DNA of 64,000 nucleotides from STC-113 sp964553745 (GCA_964553745.1 CAZKLD010000006.1:1-64000), one strand, 5' to 3'; counted from the stretch's first letter, positions 17,952-29,730 are shown. A program made the numbers and translations. The notes: generated by a model from the sequence alone, not told the origin.

Positions 17952-18467
17952 ATGAAGACTGAATTATTAGAGAAAATAGAAGCACTGTTCTGGGAAAATG
18001 CTTTTGCGGAACTCTCCATGGATGATATCGGGAAGAATCTCGGAATCAAGAAATCATCCCTATATTATCATTTCCCCTCAAAGGATCAGATGTTCCTTGA
18101 GACGATCGGATATTCTTTTGAGAAGTATTTAAGTTTCTTGGATGAGACTCTTGTTTCTGGTGATTTGAAGGAGATTGTCGTTTCTCTCATAAATTTCCCC
18201 TTGAAGAAGAAGAATCTTTTTGCAGTGGTTCTGCAGAAGGGGTATTGCAAGAATGAACTCGTGAGGGGCTTCATCTTGAAATCGAATCTCGAAATCACCA
18301 CGAAGTTCAAAGACACGATTTGAGCTAGGTTCAATATGAATAAGGAAAGATTGATACTATTCAGGAGCATCGTCGACGATCTGTGAAAGAAAAATTGCAC
18401 TATATGATGTGCAGATTCTGCTGATTTCGAGTCAGTTACAAATGAAATTGTAAGACTCTTCTCTTAA
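17952..18467 (+). CDS. TetR-family transcriptional regulator
   Basis: The 171-residue protein begins with a helix-turn-helix (FAELSMDDIGKNLGIKKSSLY, then YHFPSKDQMFLE) typical of TetR. The rest is the helical ligand-binding and dimer domain, a little shorter than the family average of about 190. The first 123 codons contain no TGA; the remaining 48 contain four, so code 25 is needed for the C-terminus. A palindrome at 17916 suggests autoregulation. No efflux gene is adjacent; the nearest genes are the convergent subtilase operon. Confidence 0.88.
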
Positions 18468-18475
18468 ATACATAA

Positions 18476-18508
18476 AATAATTCCCTTGCCTCAGGCAAGG
18501 GAATTATT
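18476..18508. terminator. Bidirectional terminator
   Basis: A perfect 15-bp stem, AATAATTCCCTTGCC / GGCAAGGGAATTATT, with a 3-base loop lies between the convergent tetR and subtilase genes. Confidence 0.9.
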
Positions 18509-18512
18509 TATT

Positions 18513-20633
18513 TTATAGCTTCGTAATGGATTGTTTGAGCAGCTCTTGGATTTCATCGATTTTCTTGAGATTTCTCTGGGTGATTCAGGTCGGATGAATA
18601 GAGGTTTCTGTTCCTAGCAGATTCTCAATCCTTGAGTTCACCACATTGTTCTTGTTGTTTATATCTGTAACCTTGACAGAGAGCGCTCAGCTTAAATCAA
18701 CCTGAAACCTTACGTTTCCTCAGGCTTCTCATGCCACTTTTTTCGGCAGCTTCTCTAGGACAACCTTTCAGATTTGCTTATTGTTTTTAGATATCCTGTC
18801 ATCTCACTCGAGTATTATTATCGGCAAGAATTCCTGATTATTGAGGATAGTCACATATTTTCAGTTTCAAGTTGCAGGCAGTTGCGCTCCAGAGCTTATA
18901 ATTGGCACGAACATTCCGCAAATGAGATTTTTTCATCATTCAAATCTGTTTGAGCAGCTCTCAGATATGGCGCCTTTTCATTTTCAGCATTTCAGATTGG
19001 AAACATTGATTATGCAAGAATCTACTCAAAGCGTCCTTTTGAGCCTCTTTTCTTGAGTGACTTCGAGAATCAGCTTGTCTCAGTTGAGAAAACCGGAAAT
19101 TGCCGATAGATCTTTCTCAATTTCTCAATTGATTTTTGAATTCTTTGTAAGGTCTATTCAATTCTTGGCATATATCTTATTTATTTTCGATGACTTTATT
19201 TTAAGGTCGCTCTGCACTTTCATCAATTTCGGCTTCAGGTCGCTGAGCAACTTTTCATATCATTCAGCTGTCTTATCTTTTTTCGCATCATCCTTGAATT
19301 TATCGAAGAATTTATCTGCCTTGTCCAAATCTTTTTTTATTCATTCGATATTCTTCTTGTATTCATTATCATCGTCAGAGATTTTCAGCAATTTGGGGAT
19401 ATTCGGAATCTGAATTCAGCCTTTGCTGTCGCTGCTCGATTTCAATTCCTTCTTGTATGATTCGGCTCCTCCGGCATTTTTCACTGTTATCTTCGACAAA
19501 AGTATCAGTGAAGTGACAACCGGCGCAGCATAGCTGTTTCCGTTTACGAATCTGTCATTCGCCGACAATATGCATTCACCGGGAGACAATACATCTGAAG
19601 AAATGCTTGAAAAATTTGAAACCCGGATTCGGGAATCAAGGCTTCATACAGTTATGAGTCATGAATATGAGCTAGGAAAGCTATTTCTCATATCATCTTC
19701 CACGCTTCATCCGGATACTACGATTATGATTCACATTGAATCCGCTTTGCTTATCGCCTTTTGCAGCGCGTCGATTTTTTTGATTTCTCATCATCAGAAA
19801 CTTATATTTATAACATCGGGCTTTTTCTTGATTGCATAGTTGATCGCTTTGATAGTGTCAATATATGAGACTTTTTTACTCTCTCAAGAGCTAGCCTTGA
19901 TTATGATCATTTCCGCATTCGGCACATATCTGCTTATGATGGCTGCGATATTTGTTCAGTGTCAATTCTTGTCCTCGATCGGATTGCCCTGTTTTATTAT
20001 ATTTACAGAATCGTTCTTGTTTATATTGTTTTTCAATTGAGGATTTTTCTCATTTATCCCAGTATCTATGATGGCTACTTTTGGCCTGTCCTTAATCTTA
20101 CTAAGATAATCTTCTACGAATTTATCATTTCAGAGTACAGATTTATCCCAATTTTTAAGTCATTTGCAATCATTCTCCGAGGCATCTGGCGCTACGGCTT
20201 TTAGTTCGAAGAATGAATCCTTCTGAACTAGAGGATTATTTATGACTTCTTTATTTGTCGTGGTGATTTCATAATATTCGTCGTCGATATCATGGAGCTC
20301 ATAATCTTTTGAATTGAGCCGGCTTATCTCGGACTTCTTTATCATTCAGCGAAAACTTTCTCCTGAAGGAGCTTTATCCCTTAGGAGATACATGATAAGA
20401 AGCATTATTCAGATTATCATTGCGATAAGCACCAATAATTTGAATATCTGTTTCCATGTCGAATTATGTCCGAAGCCTCCGGTTTCCCAAGGCTTTGAGC
20501 CATCTGTGGCCGAAGCTGGCTTTCGGGGCAGGGGATAGCTGTCTATGCCGATGCCGCTATCCATGATGGAATCATTCAATAGATTCATATCTTCGCTGAC
20601 CCACGGGCTCTGTTCTTCAATGGCTTTTCCCAT
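18513..20633 (-). CDS. Membrane-anchored subtilase with a C-terminal DnaK-like substrate-binding domain
   Basis: The 706-residue frame has a cytosolic N-terminus, one transmembrane helix (about 63-84), and an S8 protease domain with Asp190 (AIIDTG), His225 (NGHGT) and Ser367 (GNSYAAP). The usual oxyanion Asn region reads VVSGGS, so that Asn may be missing. A coiled-coil segment follows (about 400-500). Residues about 573-665 (EGDDRISKNNKQIGKV, FQVDLSGALSVKVTD) closely resemble the beta domain of Hsp70/DnaK that binds unfolded peptides. A protease that carries its own chaperone-type binding module suggests quality control of misfolded proteins. It is the last gene of a three-gene operon, one base after the previous stop. 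Confidence 0.85.
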
Positions 20634-20634
20634 C

Positions 20635-22482
20635 TTAAATATTTACTAAAATATATTTCCTATATCAGCTCATTATTCATTTCTTCAAAGATGATTGGAT
20701 TTCATTGAGTCATTCGTTTGAAGTCTTGAGATTTGCGATGAGCTTGTTTCTAGCCTCAATATAGCTTTGCAGATAATTTGCCTGTTCGACCTTCAATTGT
20801 TCTGCTTTTAGCTTATTTTCAGCTTTTTCCTTGATGCTCATATCAGAGTATCATCTTATCTTATTCTCGATATCGACTTCTATCGATTTCACAAGGTCAT
20901 TTATCTTGCTGAGTTCTCAAAATGAGCTCTGAAGTCACGCCGAAATGCTAGGAAGAGTGGCGCTCAGCGAGTCTGTAGATATGTATTGTCAGTCTATAGG
21001 ATCCATTGTCCTCTCATTCAGGAGTATGGAAGAAAGATCTGAATCCAGCCGGATATCAGGTTTTATTGATTGCTTTATTATAAATTCATTCTGCATGTTC
21101 ATCTCGAGAACTTTTTTCCTTTTTTTCTCGATTATAAGCCCCATCGTAAGGTAGTTGAATGTGTCGACAAACAATTTTCCGGTCAGATATATGAGATAGA
21201 AGGGGGATAGGAATATCTTAAAGATTATATCTCATAGATAGAAATCTTCCCAAACTATCATCTTAAGCAGAATAAAATCTCACACCAAGAGAACTGGGAG
21301 CATAAGGAGCCTCAATACAAGTTCGATAAAAACTCATTCTGTCTGGATGAAACTGTATATGATCTGTCATTTTCATCCGAGCTTGATATCAACGATACTG
21401 AATACTACTAGACTCAGGACAATGAGTATTACGAGTCATTTGATTATCACTCATTCGATCTTTGACCATTTTTCAAAAACCTTTGATCACATTGTATAGA
21501 GGAAAATCAGTAGCAGAAGCACTCATCCTGCCAATAGATTCAGCCATGAAACGACTCAAAAAAGCGTTTCTTTAAGTCACTGAGGGTCTCATCCCTGCAC
21601 ATCGAATATATCTACGAATATCTTGCTCAAAAATATATAATCATAGAGCGATACGACAAGAAGCAGGATCAGCCAAGTTATGTTTTTTATGAATTGCCTT
21701 GAATTCGTATCGACAAGTCAAGCCTTCACTTCTTCTATCTTGTCTTTTGTTTCCTGGATCTTTGCGGTTTCTTCTTCCATCTTGGCTCATTGCTTGATGT
21801 AAGAATCGATTTTGTATATAGAATCGAAATCCTGCTGTTTCTTCTGCCTGTAGGCTTCAAGGTCATTTTTAATCGCATTCGTATATTCGTCCATCTTGAG
21901 TATCAGGGATTTGGAGAAATTGTCGCACTCTTCATCGAGTTTTTTCTTCCTTTCTTCAATATAATCTCTCAGCTCGCGGTCATTTGAACTCAATAGCAGA
22001 TCAAGCCTGTCCCTATAGGCCTTGATTGAGCTCAGAATCTCATCTTGCAGGCTTGAGGCCTGCCTCACTCATGTCTCGAAATTATCCTTTATGCTATCAA
22101 GGTTATTGAACAGCCGCCTTAACTCCTCCTCCAGATTTGCAATCTTGTATTTATTCGCCTCTAGCATCTTTTTGACATCTGCAATCTGGGCAGCATTGGA
22201 TCATTCTCAATTATTTAGCGCATTGACCCTTTGGGTGAACTGCGCATTGATCTTATTGATGGTAATCTCTATTTTCTTGATCTCGCTTTCGATAGAAGCT
22301 TTTTTCTGGTTGTATTCAGCAATATGGTCGGATATCAGCACATTATAAGCATTATCCTGAATATCCTTATCAACAACATTGAAAGGCTGTCATTTTTCGA
22401 GATTCTTTGCCCTAAGCTTTAAGACATCATCAAGATAAGTCTGGAAATAATTTTCTCATTCTTGGAATATTTCTGCTATCAT
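20635..22482 (-). CDS. Coiled-coil multi-pass membrane protein, hypothetical
   Basis: This is a 615-residue product. Residues 1 to about 260 are highly charged helix with heptad-like patterns. About four to five transmembrane helices follow between residues 265 and 430 (for example WLILLLVVSLYDYIFL and FIELVLRLLMLPVLLVGD). A second coiled coil makes up the last 140 residues. It is translated between a lipoprotein and the subtilase with almost no gap, so the three probably form one envelope complex. I recognise no family. Confidence 0.75.
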
Positions 22483-22490
22483 TTTTATTT

Positions 22491-23693
22491 TTAGTTAAAT
22501 GTTATTTTGCATGCAGGAAGAATTTTCGTGTAGAAATTCTCCAATATATCATCAAAATATTTGTTAGTTCAATTCTTTGTTCAGATTATGTACAATGGCT
22601 TGCTGGTCTTGCATTTCTGCTTGATGCTCGCAACATAAGGGTCTGTGATGAGGTTTGCATAGAAGCCCGAGAATACTCTAGGATATTTATTGTAGACATC
22701 AGAATTGAAATCTCAGACTTGATCGAGATTTACTCTGTTCGGATTTGCGTAATTTTTCCTGAAATTCGGGTGAAGCTGGAAATTGGCATCTGAAAATATG
22801 AATGTCTTGACGTTTTTAAGATTCGTATCGAGCACATCGCTCTGGTCTAGGAATTCCAAAAAATAAGTTCATTTTGCATATTTATTGCTCAGGTATCTTA
22901 TATCGAATTCCTTCTTCACTATTTCCATCACATCTTGTGTGTCTTCTGAAACGAATTTCTGCTTTGAATTCACTTCATCCTTAACCTTATCGGCATTTGA
23001 AATGTTTTTCTCATCTTTTTCTTGGGTGCTTGAATCTTCAACTGCCATATCGCTTTTATTGATTTTCAGATAGATTATTTTTTTCCTTTTATTCTTCAGG
23101 CATTCTATATTCGAAATTTTGATGGATTTGGATGATTTTTTTGCAAGATTTATCATGATCCTGTCATCCAGTGGAATGTTTTTTCAGCGCACTCAGTAGT
23201 CTCTAGTTCATAGGAATCTCAATATCATGGAATCTCATTCGTTCATCTTTATCCCGTCATACAACTCTCAATCTACGAGCGATTGGACTTGGTTTATCCT
23301 ATTTTCAGTCAGGAGCTCCATTTCCGGTCACTTCCCGAACCTGGTAAGATCGATAGTGACATCAAAAACCTGAGGCGTCAGCCTAGGTCAATCTTGGATC
23401 TCTTCCGTATAGCTCACATTGCTGCTCGCACAATCTTCTTCTCAGTCTATATTTGCAATGATGTCAGGATTTTCTTTGAGTTTGCTGATATCGACTTTTG
23501 TCGATCCGTCGACTGCAATCGATCATTTCTGTTCAGTTCAGTCCACGAATACAGATATGCTCTGAGCTTCAGGCAAGCTGACATCCTCATTTGCTGAGTC
23601 TGATTTGCCGGCGTCATCACCACTCTGCACTGAGCAGGATGCAAACATGAAGCTAGATATTGAAATAAAAAAAATAGCATATAAGGCTCTCAT
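22491..23693 (-). CDS. Lipoprotein, hypothetical
   Basis: The first gene of the subtilase operon encodes 400 residues. The N-terminus is a signal peptide with a lipobox-like MFASCS, so Cys20 is the likely lipidation site. The mature protein mixes strands and a Lys/Glu/Asp-rich linker around residues 205-250. No known domain is evident. It ends 8 bases before the next gene. As an extracytoplasmic partner it could hold or present substrates to the subtilase; this is inference from position only. Confidence 0.75.
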
Positions 23694-23773
23694 TCTTCGA
23701 TGATTATTTTTAAATACCTTTCAATTATATTATATAAAGCAAATTAATGCAAATTCATATGCGCTTTAAATAC

Positions 23774-23804
23774 AAAAAAATCAGGAAATTTTTCCTGATT
23801 TTTT
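23774..23804 (-). terminator. Terminator after the HD gene
   Basis: The inverted repeat AAATCAGGAAA / TTTCCTGATTT is flanked by A and T runs. It separates the six-gene operon upstream from the lipoprotein operon. Confidence 0.85.
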
Positions 23805-23815
23805 CATAATATGCA

Positions 23816-25060
23816 TTATACATTATCATATTCTTCTTTCCACTCTTTTCACCATTTAGCATATTCTGTCTTCAGATCTGACTTGAGGAGCTTGTACAGG
23901 GGATTCAGTTCAGGAGTGAGCTGGAATGGCTTGTCGCAATACATGGCTATGAGATCTGGGTCATCGAAGTTCTCATAGGTATGGAAGACAAGATGGGAGA
24001 TGGATTCATACTTATCAAGAGCTTTTACGAATCTGGATTCAGGAGAAGTTCAAGCCTCGAATTCTTTCCAAAAATCCTCAATCTCGTCTCATATTCTTTG
24101 CGGTAAAATACCCTTTATCGTCTTCATCGCTCCAAGCTCATTTATATGCTTTTCCGCCTTTGTAACCTGTCATGTATAGATTAATATATAGTCCAGATCT
24201 CAAGTCAAGGCTTCTATGATATCATGGAAAATCGCGATATAAATCGCTTTTGAGATATTGATATCCCTATTGAATCATTTTGCAGAGACAAATGCCATAA
24301 AGGCTAATCTATAGCAGTGTTCAGCTACGGAATCCTTCTTTGGGATGAGAGGGCTTGAGCCATATCTGGTTGTTTCCTTGAGTTTCTGTGCGACTTGAAA
24401 GAATCAGAAGAATTTATCGAAATCTTCAAACTCTTCATATTCTCATTCGACTTCATAGGACTCTTTCCAGACAAACCCTGATTTCAGATACAATTCCTTC
24501 AGCTTGCCTACATATCAGGCGTAGAATCACCTGAGCTCGGGGCATTTATTGAGTGCATTTTTGCAATATCACGCAATCTTATCTGGAATATCGATGTAGT
24601 CGGCTCAATAATAAAGCACATGATCTATGGATTCTATTTTCTCTATGAATTTTGCAAATCTGGCTTCACTTGTTGACCATTCTTCATATTCATTCCATAA
24701 CCCATAAATTTCATCTCCGATTTCACTAGGCAGCATCTCTCTGATCTCCGCTATCGCTTCTGCTTCTTTCGCATGTTTATCATCCTTGGAGACAAGTCAC
24801 AAGTAGACTAGGCGATAATCGGTATCCTCTGCTATCGCTTCGACCAGATCATGAACCAGGACCAGCTTTATCACATGGAAAAAATCCATTTTCAGATCGA
24901 GTTGCCGTCATACGCAATAAGCCATCACAAGAGCTTTCCATGAGTGGTCGGCAATCGATTCCTTGAATATGACAGCTGGTGTATTCCTCCATCTTTTATT
25001 CTCCTTCATGTTCTGCAGGAATTGCATGAAGTCGTATATTTTCTGCGTATCTCGGTTCAT
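23816..25060 (-). CDS. Tandem HD-domain phosphohydrolase
   Basis: This 414-residue protein contains two HD domains in a row. The first shows ADHSWKALVMAY and HDLVEAIAED; the second shows AEHCYRLAFMAF and FHDIIEALTGD. These are the metal-binding His and His-Asp motifs of YfbR/HD_3 type 5'-deoxynucleotidases. A tandem arrangement is uncommon; YfbR works as a dimer, so the fusion may be an internal dimer. It is the last gene of an operon that also has two Nudix hydrolases and a CYTH protein, which fits nucleotide housekeeping. Confidence 0.82.
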
Positions 25061-25071
25061 TTTATGGGATG

Positions 25072-25698
25072 TTAATTGCACTTATCATTTACGACTATAT
25101 AAATCATGAATACCTTTCCATAGGGATCTTCCAGTTCATGATATTTTTTTACGCTGAAAAATCTCTCTAGCATTTCAGTGAGCTCTGGCTTTGTCCAATG
25201 CCTCCTATACCTCTTATGAAGGCCTTCGTAATCTTTTTTCTCATACCATCACTCTAGGGGGATTTCTGATTTTGTAGTTGTGAAATATGCAATTCAATTT
25301 TCATTCAAGATCGATTTCATCTTCTCTAGGATCTTGACTACTTCATCTTCGGGGAAAAGGTGAATGAAAGCTTGAGAAAAAATCGCATCATATTTCCCGA
25401 ATCCGATATCAAGGAAATTTCCGCATGTATGCTTTACTCAAGGATTCCTTGCTTCAGAAAAATTAATCATCTCTTGAGAAATATCAGTTCACTCGACTAT
25501 ATATCAGCTATCTGTAAGTGCCTTTATGTCGACTCAGACGGAACACCCGACATCAAGAATTTTTTTTCATTTCTCGAGATGCTCCACAAAGACTTTTTCA
25601 ATAAGCATCTTATTGTACATATCTCTTATTTCAGCCTTCTGCTCGTATTCTGAAGCCAGAATATCATAAGTTTCCCTATTTTTTGCGATATGATTCAT
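25072..25698 (-). CDS. Class I SAM-dependent methyltransferase
   Basis: A 208-residue Rossmann methyltransferase. Motif I reads ILDVGCSVGVDIKAL and a later DAIFSQAFIHLFPED is the usual post-II/III region with carboxylates. It resembles the small UbiE/Methyltransf_11 proteins. The target is unknown. It overlaps the operon closely: two bases after the CYTH stop and 11 before the HD gene. Confidence 0.85.
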
Positions 25699-25700
25699 AT

Positions 25701-26228
25701 TTAGAATTTTAATGATTTAAATGAATGCAGGTCTAATCCATACATGTCATAAACTTTTACAGTCGATAGATTTCAGGAATGTTTTCATGCCAATCATAAC
25801 ATCTTTAATCATTCTAGCACCTTGACTTCGCTATCGGATTCGACTTCCAGAAGAGGGGGGATTTTCGGCCACGAATCTATGGAGAATTCAATGTCTCCCA
25901 GAATATAGTTTTTCCTTGAATTTTCTTGATAATACTTCTCTTTGAAATCAAGCTTATTGAGGATTTCTGCCGTCTTTTCAAAATCTTCGACAATAACCTC
26001 AATCTCTTCTGTCTCATCGATTTTCTGGCCAGATTTTTTCTTATATGTGACTGATATCTTATCTCAATCATCCCTTAATCTTATCCATTCGTTTATTTCA
26101 GGATTCATCACAAATACCCATCTTCTCATGAGTTTCTCGCTTTCTCCATTGGCTCATAGGAGCTCCAACTTATGCCTGATATCAGGAACATCAATATCGA
26201 GCACCTTGACTTCGTATTCTATAGCCAT
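25701..26228 (-). CDS. CYTH-domain protein
   Basis: The 175-residue protein begins MAIEYEVKVLDID, which contains the ExExK signature of CYTH (CyaB, thiamine triphosphatase) enzymes. RRWVFVMN, WIRLRDDG and SVTYKKKSG supply the alternating basic and acidic residues lining the tunnel for a triphosphate substrate and its metals. Probable activity is triphosphate hydrolysis, though some members are adenylate cyclases. It lies between a Nudix gene and a methyltransferase gene. Confidence 0.82.
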
Positions 26229-26247
26229 GTTAAAAGAAATTATGGAG

Positions 26248-26682
26248 TTAAATTCACAAATTTAGTCATGCTCTAAGGGAATCTATGGAATCTTTTATAT
26301 TTGGAGAAATCAATTCCGGCAGATTATCCAAGCTGAACCATCTTATCTCATCACATTTATTAGGCTCCAGATTTATGATTTCTCATCATGTTATTTTGGC
26401 AATAAAGGAAAGTGAAATCCAGTGCTGCTTCTCGTTTTCCGGGAAATGGTCTGCGTATCATTGCGACTGTATTATCTCAATGTCGACTCAAATCTCTTCT
26501 TTTACTTCTCTTTTCAGGGCATCTTCAGCTTTCTCCATGAAGTTTACTGTTCAGCCTGCTCTTCCCCAGTATCAGACCTCATTATTACATTTTTTACCTC
26601 TTCTGAGAAGCAAAATCTCATTTTTGTCATTGACTATCAAGCATCAGACTCAAACTCAGATATAATCCGTTCATGCTTTCAT
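26248..26682 (-). CDS. Nudix hydrolase 1
   Basis: A 144-residue Nudix protein. The box GGTVNFMEKAEDALKREVKE continues EIGV and matches GX5EX7REUXEEXGU. Flanking features are GCLIVNDKNEILLLRRG and DEIRWFSLDNLPE. It is paralogous to the next upstream gene. Likely substrates are oxidised or modified nucleotides; none can be assigned. ATG 26682 is chosen as start, with a TTG two codons upstream as an alternative. Confidence 0.88.
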
Positions 26683-26704
26683 GTTCAATTTTGTTAAATT
26701 AAAT

Positions 26705-27166
26705 CTAAATCCTCTCGAATATTTCCTTGAAATAAAGCCCAAGCTTCAATCTTTCCTTGAACTCATCGATTGCAGCACGAGCAGGCTCTGTCAGAAGCTC
26801 TGGAATCGAATCCAGGTCGAACCATCTGAGCTCATCGCATTTGTGCGGCTCTAGGTTCTTTATTTCTCAGGACACTATCTTTGCAAGATAAGTAGGGGAG
26901 ACCCAATGCTGCCGATCTTCTTTTATTATGTGATCAGTAAGAGCCAGAAGCTTGATAATCTTGATCTCGACATCCAGTTCTTCCTTTGTCTCTCTTTTTG
27001 TAGCCTCTTCAAAAGATTCTCAGTATTCGACAGTTCATCCCGACAATCCCCAATATCATCTTTGGTTTTTGGATTGCTGGCTTCTTTTCATTAGCAGTAT
27101 CTGATTTTCGGCATTCACTATCATGCATCAGGTTCCGACTCATATGCAGTCTGTTCAGAGTATCAT
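26705..27166 (-). CDS. Nudix hydrolase 2
   Basis: A 153-residue paralogue of the neighbouring Nudix gene, with the box GGTVEYGESFEEATKRETKE continuing ELDV. Both share the opening GTDxIGVGxGCxIVN and the ending DExRWFxLDxxPEL, so they arose by tandem duplication. It sits 9 bases after the gatB stop and ends in TAG. Confidence 0.88.
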
Positions 27167-27175
27167 GGATTTTGA

Positions 27176-28609
27176 TTAATCTAAATATTTTTTGAATAAT
27201 TCTGTGAAAATCTTAGGGTTTCATTGTCATTTGCTTTCTTTCATGGCTTGTCATACGAAGTATCAGAAAAGATTGACTTTACCTCATTTATATTCGGCTA
27301 ATTGATTCGGATTCGCATCGAGCACCTTTTTCACGACTTCCTCAAGGGCTCAAAGATCATTTTTCTGTCTTAGTCAGAGCCTGTCTACGATTTCTGAAGC
27401 TTGGCCTCAGTTCCTGAAAAGCTCATCGATGACCGCTTTTGCATTAGTCGAAGAAAGCTCATCCTTATTTGTCAGATTTATGACTTCGGCTAGCTCTTCT
27501 GCACTGAATTTGAGATCCTCGAACCAGATGTCTTCCGCAGATTCTTTGAAAAGCGCAAGCAATACGGTCGTAATATATGAACAAGATTTCTTCGGGTCAT
27601 CCGTAAGCTTCACGAGAGCCTCGAAATAATCCGAAATCACCCTCTCGTTCGAGAGAATCCTTGCATCATCCTCTTGCAGTTTATAGACTTCCAAGTATCT
27701 GATTCTCCTGTCTACTGGCAATTCGGCAATGGTCCTTGCATCGATATATTCCTTAGACAGTACCAGAGGCGGCAGATCCGGTTCTGGAAAATATCTGTAA
27801 TCCATAGCATCTTCCTTGCTCCTTAGCGAATGCGAAGTTCATTTGTCATCATTCCATCATCTTGTCTCTTGATCGACTTTTCAGCCGGCTTCATAGATTT
27901 TCACTTGTCTTTTGAATTCATTGTCGATCGCTCTTCATATTGCAGCAAAGGAATTCATATTCTTTATCTCAACTCTATTATTGAGCACATCTTCTCATTT
28001 CAGCCTTATGGAAATGTTTACATCGCATCTTAGTTGTCACTTATCCATATCCGCATCAGAGGCTCAGCAGAATCTCATAATTTTCTGCAGTTCTTCGATA
28101 TATGCAAGAACATCGTCTTTTGATCTGAAATCAGGTTCAGTGACTATTTCCATGAGCGGACTTCCTGATCTGTTGTAATCGCAGAGAGTCTTGGTCCCCG
28201 CATGCACTAATTTTCATGCATCGTTCTCTATGTGCATCCTATGGATTCTGAAGCTCTTGAGCTCTCAGTTGACAAACGTTCTGACTTCTCAGTGCTCTAC
28301 TATAGGGTGATAAAGCTGAGTTATCTGATAGCCCATAGGCAGATCCGGATAGAAATATGATTTCCTGTCGAATTGCGAACTCTCATTGACATGACATCTA
28401 AGTGCGTGTCCTGCCCTTACAGCAAGATTGACCACTTCTTCATTGAGCACAGGCAGCATTCATGGAAAACCCATGCAGATAGGGCAGACATTCTCATTCG
28501 GCTCTTCAGCTAGTGCTACGGCATTTTTACAGCTGCAGAACATCTTTGTCGCAGATTTGACCCGAACATGTGTTTCCAATCACATTACAATTTCATATTT
28601 CTCGTTCAT
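27176..28609 (-). CDS. gatB: Aspartyl/glutamyl-tRNA amidotransferase subunit B
   Basis: The 477-residue product is a full-length GatB. It is recognised by YEIVMGLETHVRV at the start, the zinc-site region (CSCKNA, CPICMGFPG), SYFYPDLPMGYQ, and MDYRYFPEPDLPPL. With GatA and GatC it amidates mischarged Glu-tRNA(Gln) or Asp-tRNA(Asn). The C-terminal YqeY-like tail (NPNQLAEYKGGK, GYFVGQAMKESKG) is present. It is the promoter-proximal gene of a six-gene minus-strand operon. GatA and GatC are not in this window. Confidence 0.95.
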
Positions 28610-28790
28610 ATTTTTTGGTATTATTGGCTATATTTGACTGTCATTCAGGATTTGATCCAGAATCTTATAAACAGGATGATTCCATTTAAAAGCTCGCTGC
28701 ATCGTTGGATGACAATTCGTTTGGAAAAAACTGGATAATTTTATAATTTTTATTGCAAAATGCAAATTTAGTCGGAACGAATCATCAATT

Positions 28791-28819
28791 TTGACAGTTT
28801 GATGTTTTTGTGGTATACT
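28791..28819 (+). promoter_or_regulatory. Consensus sigma-70 promoter
   Basis: TTGACA (28791-28796) and TATACT (28814-28819) are 17 bases apart. They lie 30 bases before the hypothetical gene at 28849. Confidence 0.85.
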
Positions 28820-28848
28820 CATGAGAGTTAATATTTTACTATAATATC

Positions 28849-29730
28849 ATGACAATCCCGAATAATGAGGATTTATTTCCGGAAGACGAAAGAGGTTCTC
28901 GAACTATAGCTAAGGATTCAGGAAAAGTCACTGCTGAAACGCTATGATTATGAGGACTTGATTGAAGCCAGAAGAATCTATGGTGATGAGGAAGAGGATT
29001 GAGGAAGGTCAGTTGAGTGACATCTTTGGAAATTCCTGTTAAGCCCCAAGCAATCAGGGAAACAACATGACAGAGGGTTGCTGAGATCGTCATCAGGGCA
29101 AAATCCTGATCCGAGCGAGATATCGCAAATCTCATCAAAGAGAAAACCGTGGACTTTCCGAACCATAAGCATTGAGAGATTGTAGTATATGCCGATATCT
29201 GAGATTTCAGGCAAATCCAAGAGTTGGAGATGCAACATCCAGGAGATATCTTACAGGTCATGAAAAAAATCAAAATCATAGCAGACCCATCCTCTTGAGA
29301 GCTTATGCTGGCAATCGATACAGGAAATGAGGACGTGGCAAGATTCAGCGCATACAAGAATCCGACTTACTCCATCAGCCTGGTATATTATGATGCATGA
29401 TTCACCACTACGACTATAGCAGTAAGACACTGAAGCCAGCCAAACGGGAAAATATTCAATTTCAATATCGAAATAACAGATTTCATAAAAGAAGAGGGTA
29501 TCATAGTGAAAAGATTGTCTTGCTGATGCAGAGAGAACTGACAGATGCTGAATATCTACAGGAACAAATCACAACAATCGAATCCGAACTACTCAGACTA
29601 CTTGAAAAGGCTGGATTATTCGACTAGCAAGGATGAGGTATTCAACACTTTCATAGAAATGCTAGAGTATGGTTTTTTCAATGATGATTTCGATTTGATG
29701 TTCTCTGTTTCGGAGAAGATATCATCATAA
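28849..29730 (+). CDS. Hypothetical soluble protein
   Basis: This 293-residue product uses TGA as Gly heavily; seven or more glycines in the first 60 residues form a low-complexity stretch (LGLGGLDG, LWGGGRG). The middle part is alternating strand and helix (IVVYADIGDF, LMLAIDTGNED). Two cysteines sit together in SCGCRENG. I recognise no domain. A consensus promoter precedes it and a terminator-like hairpin follows before rpsB. Confidence 0.72.
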
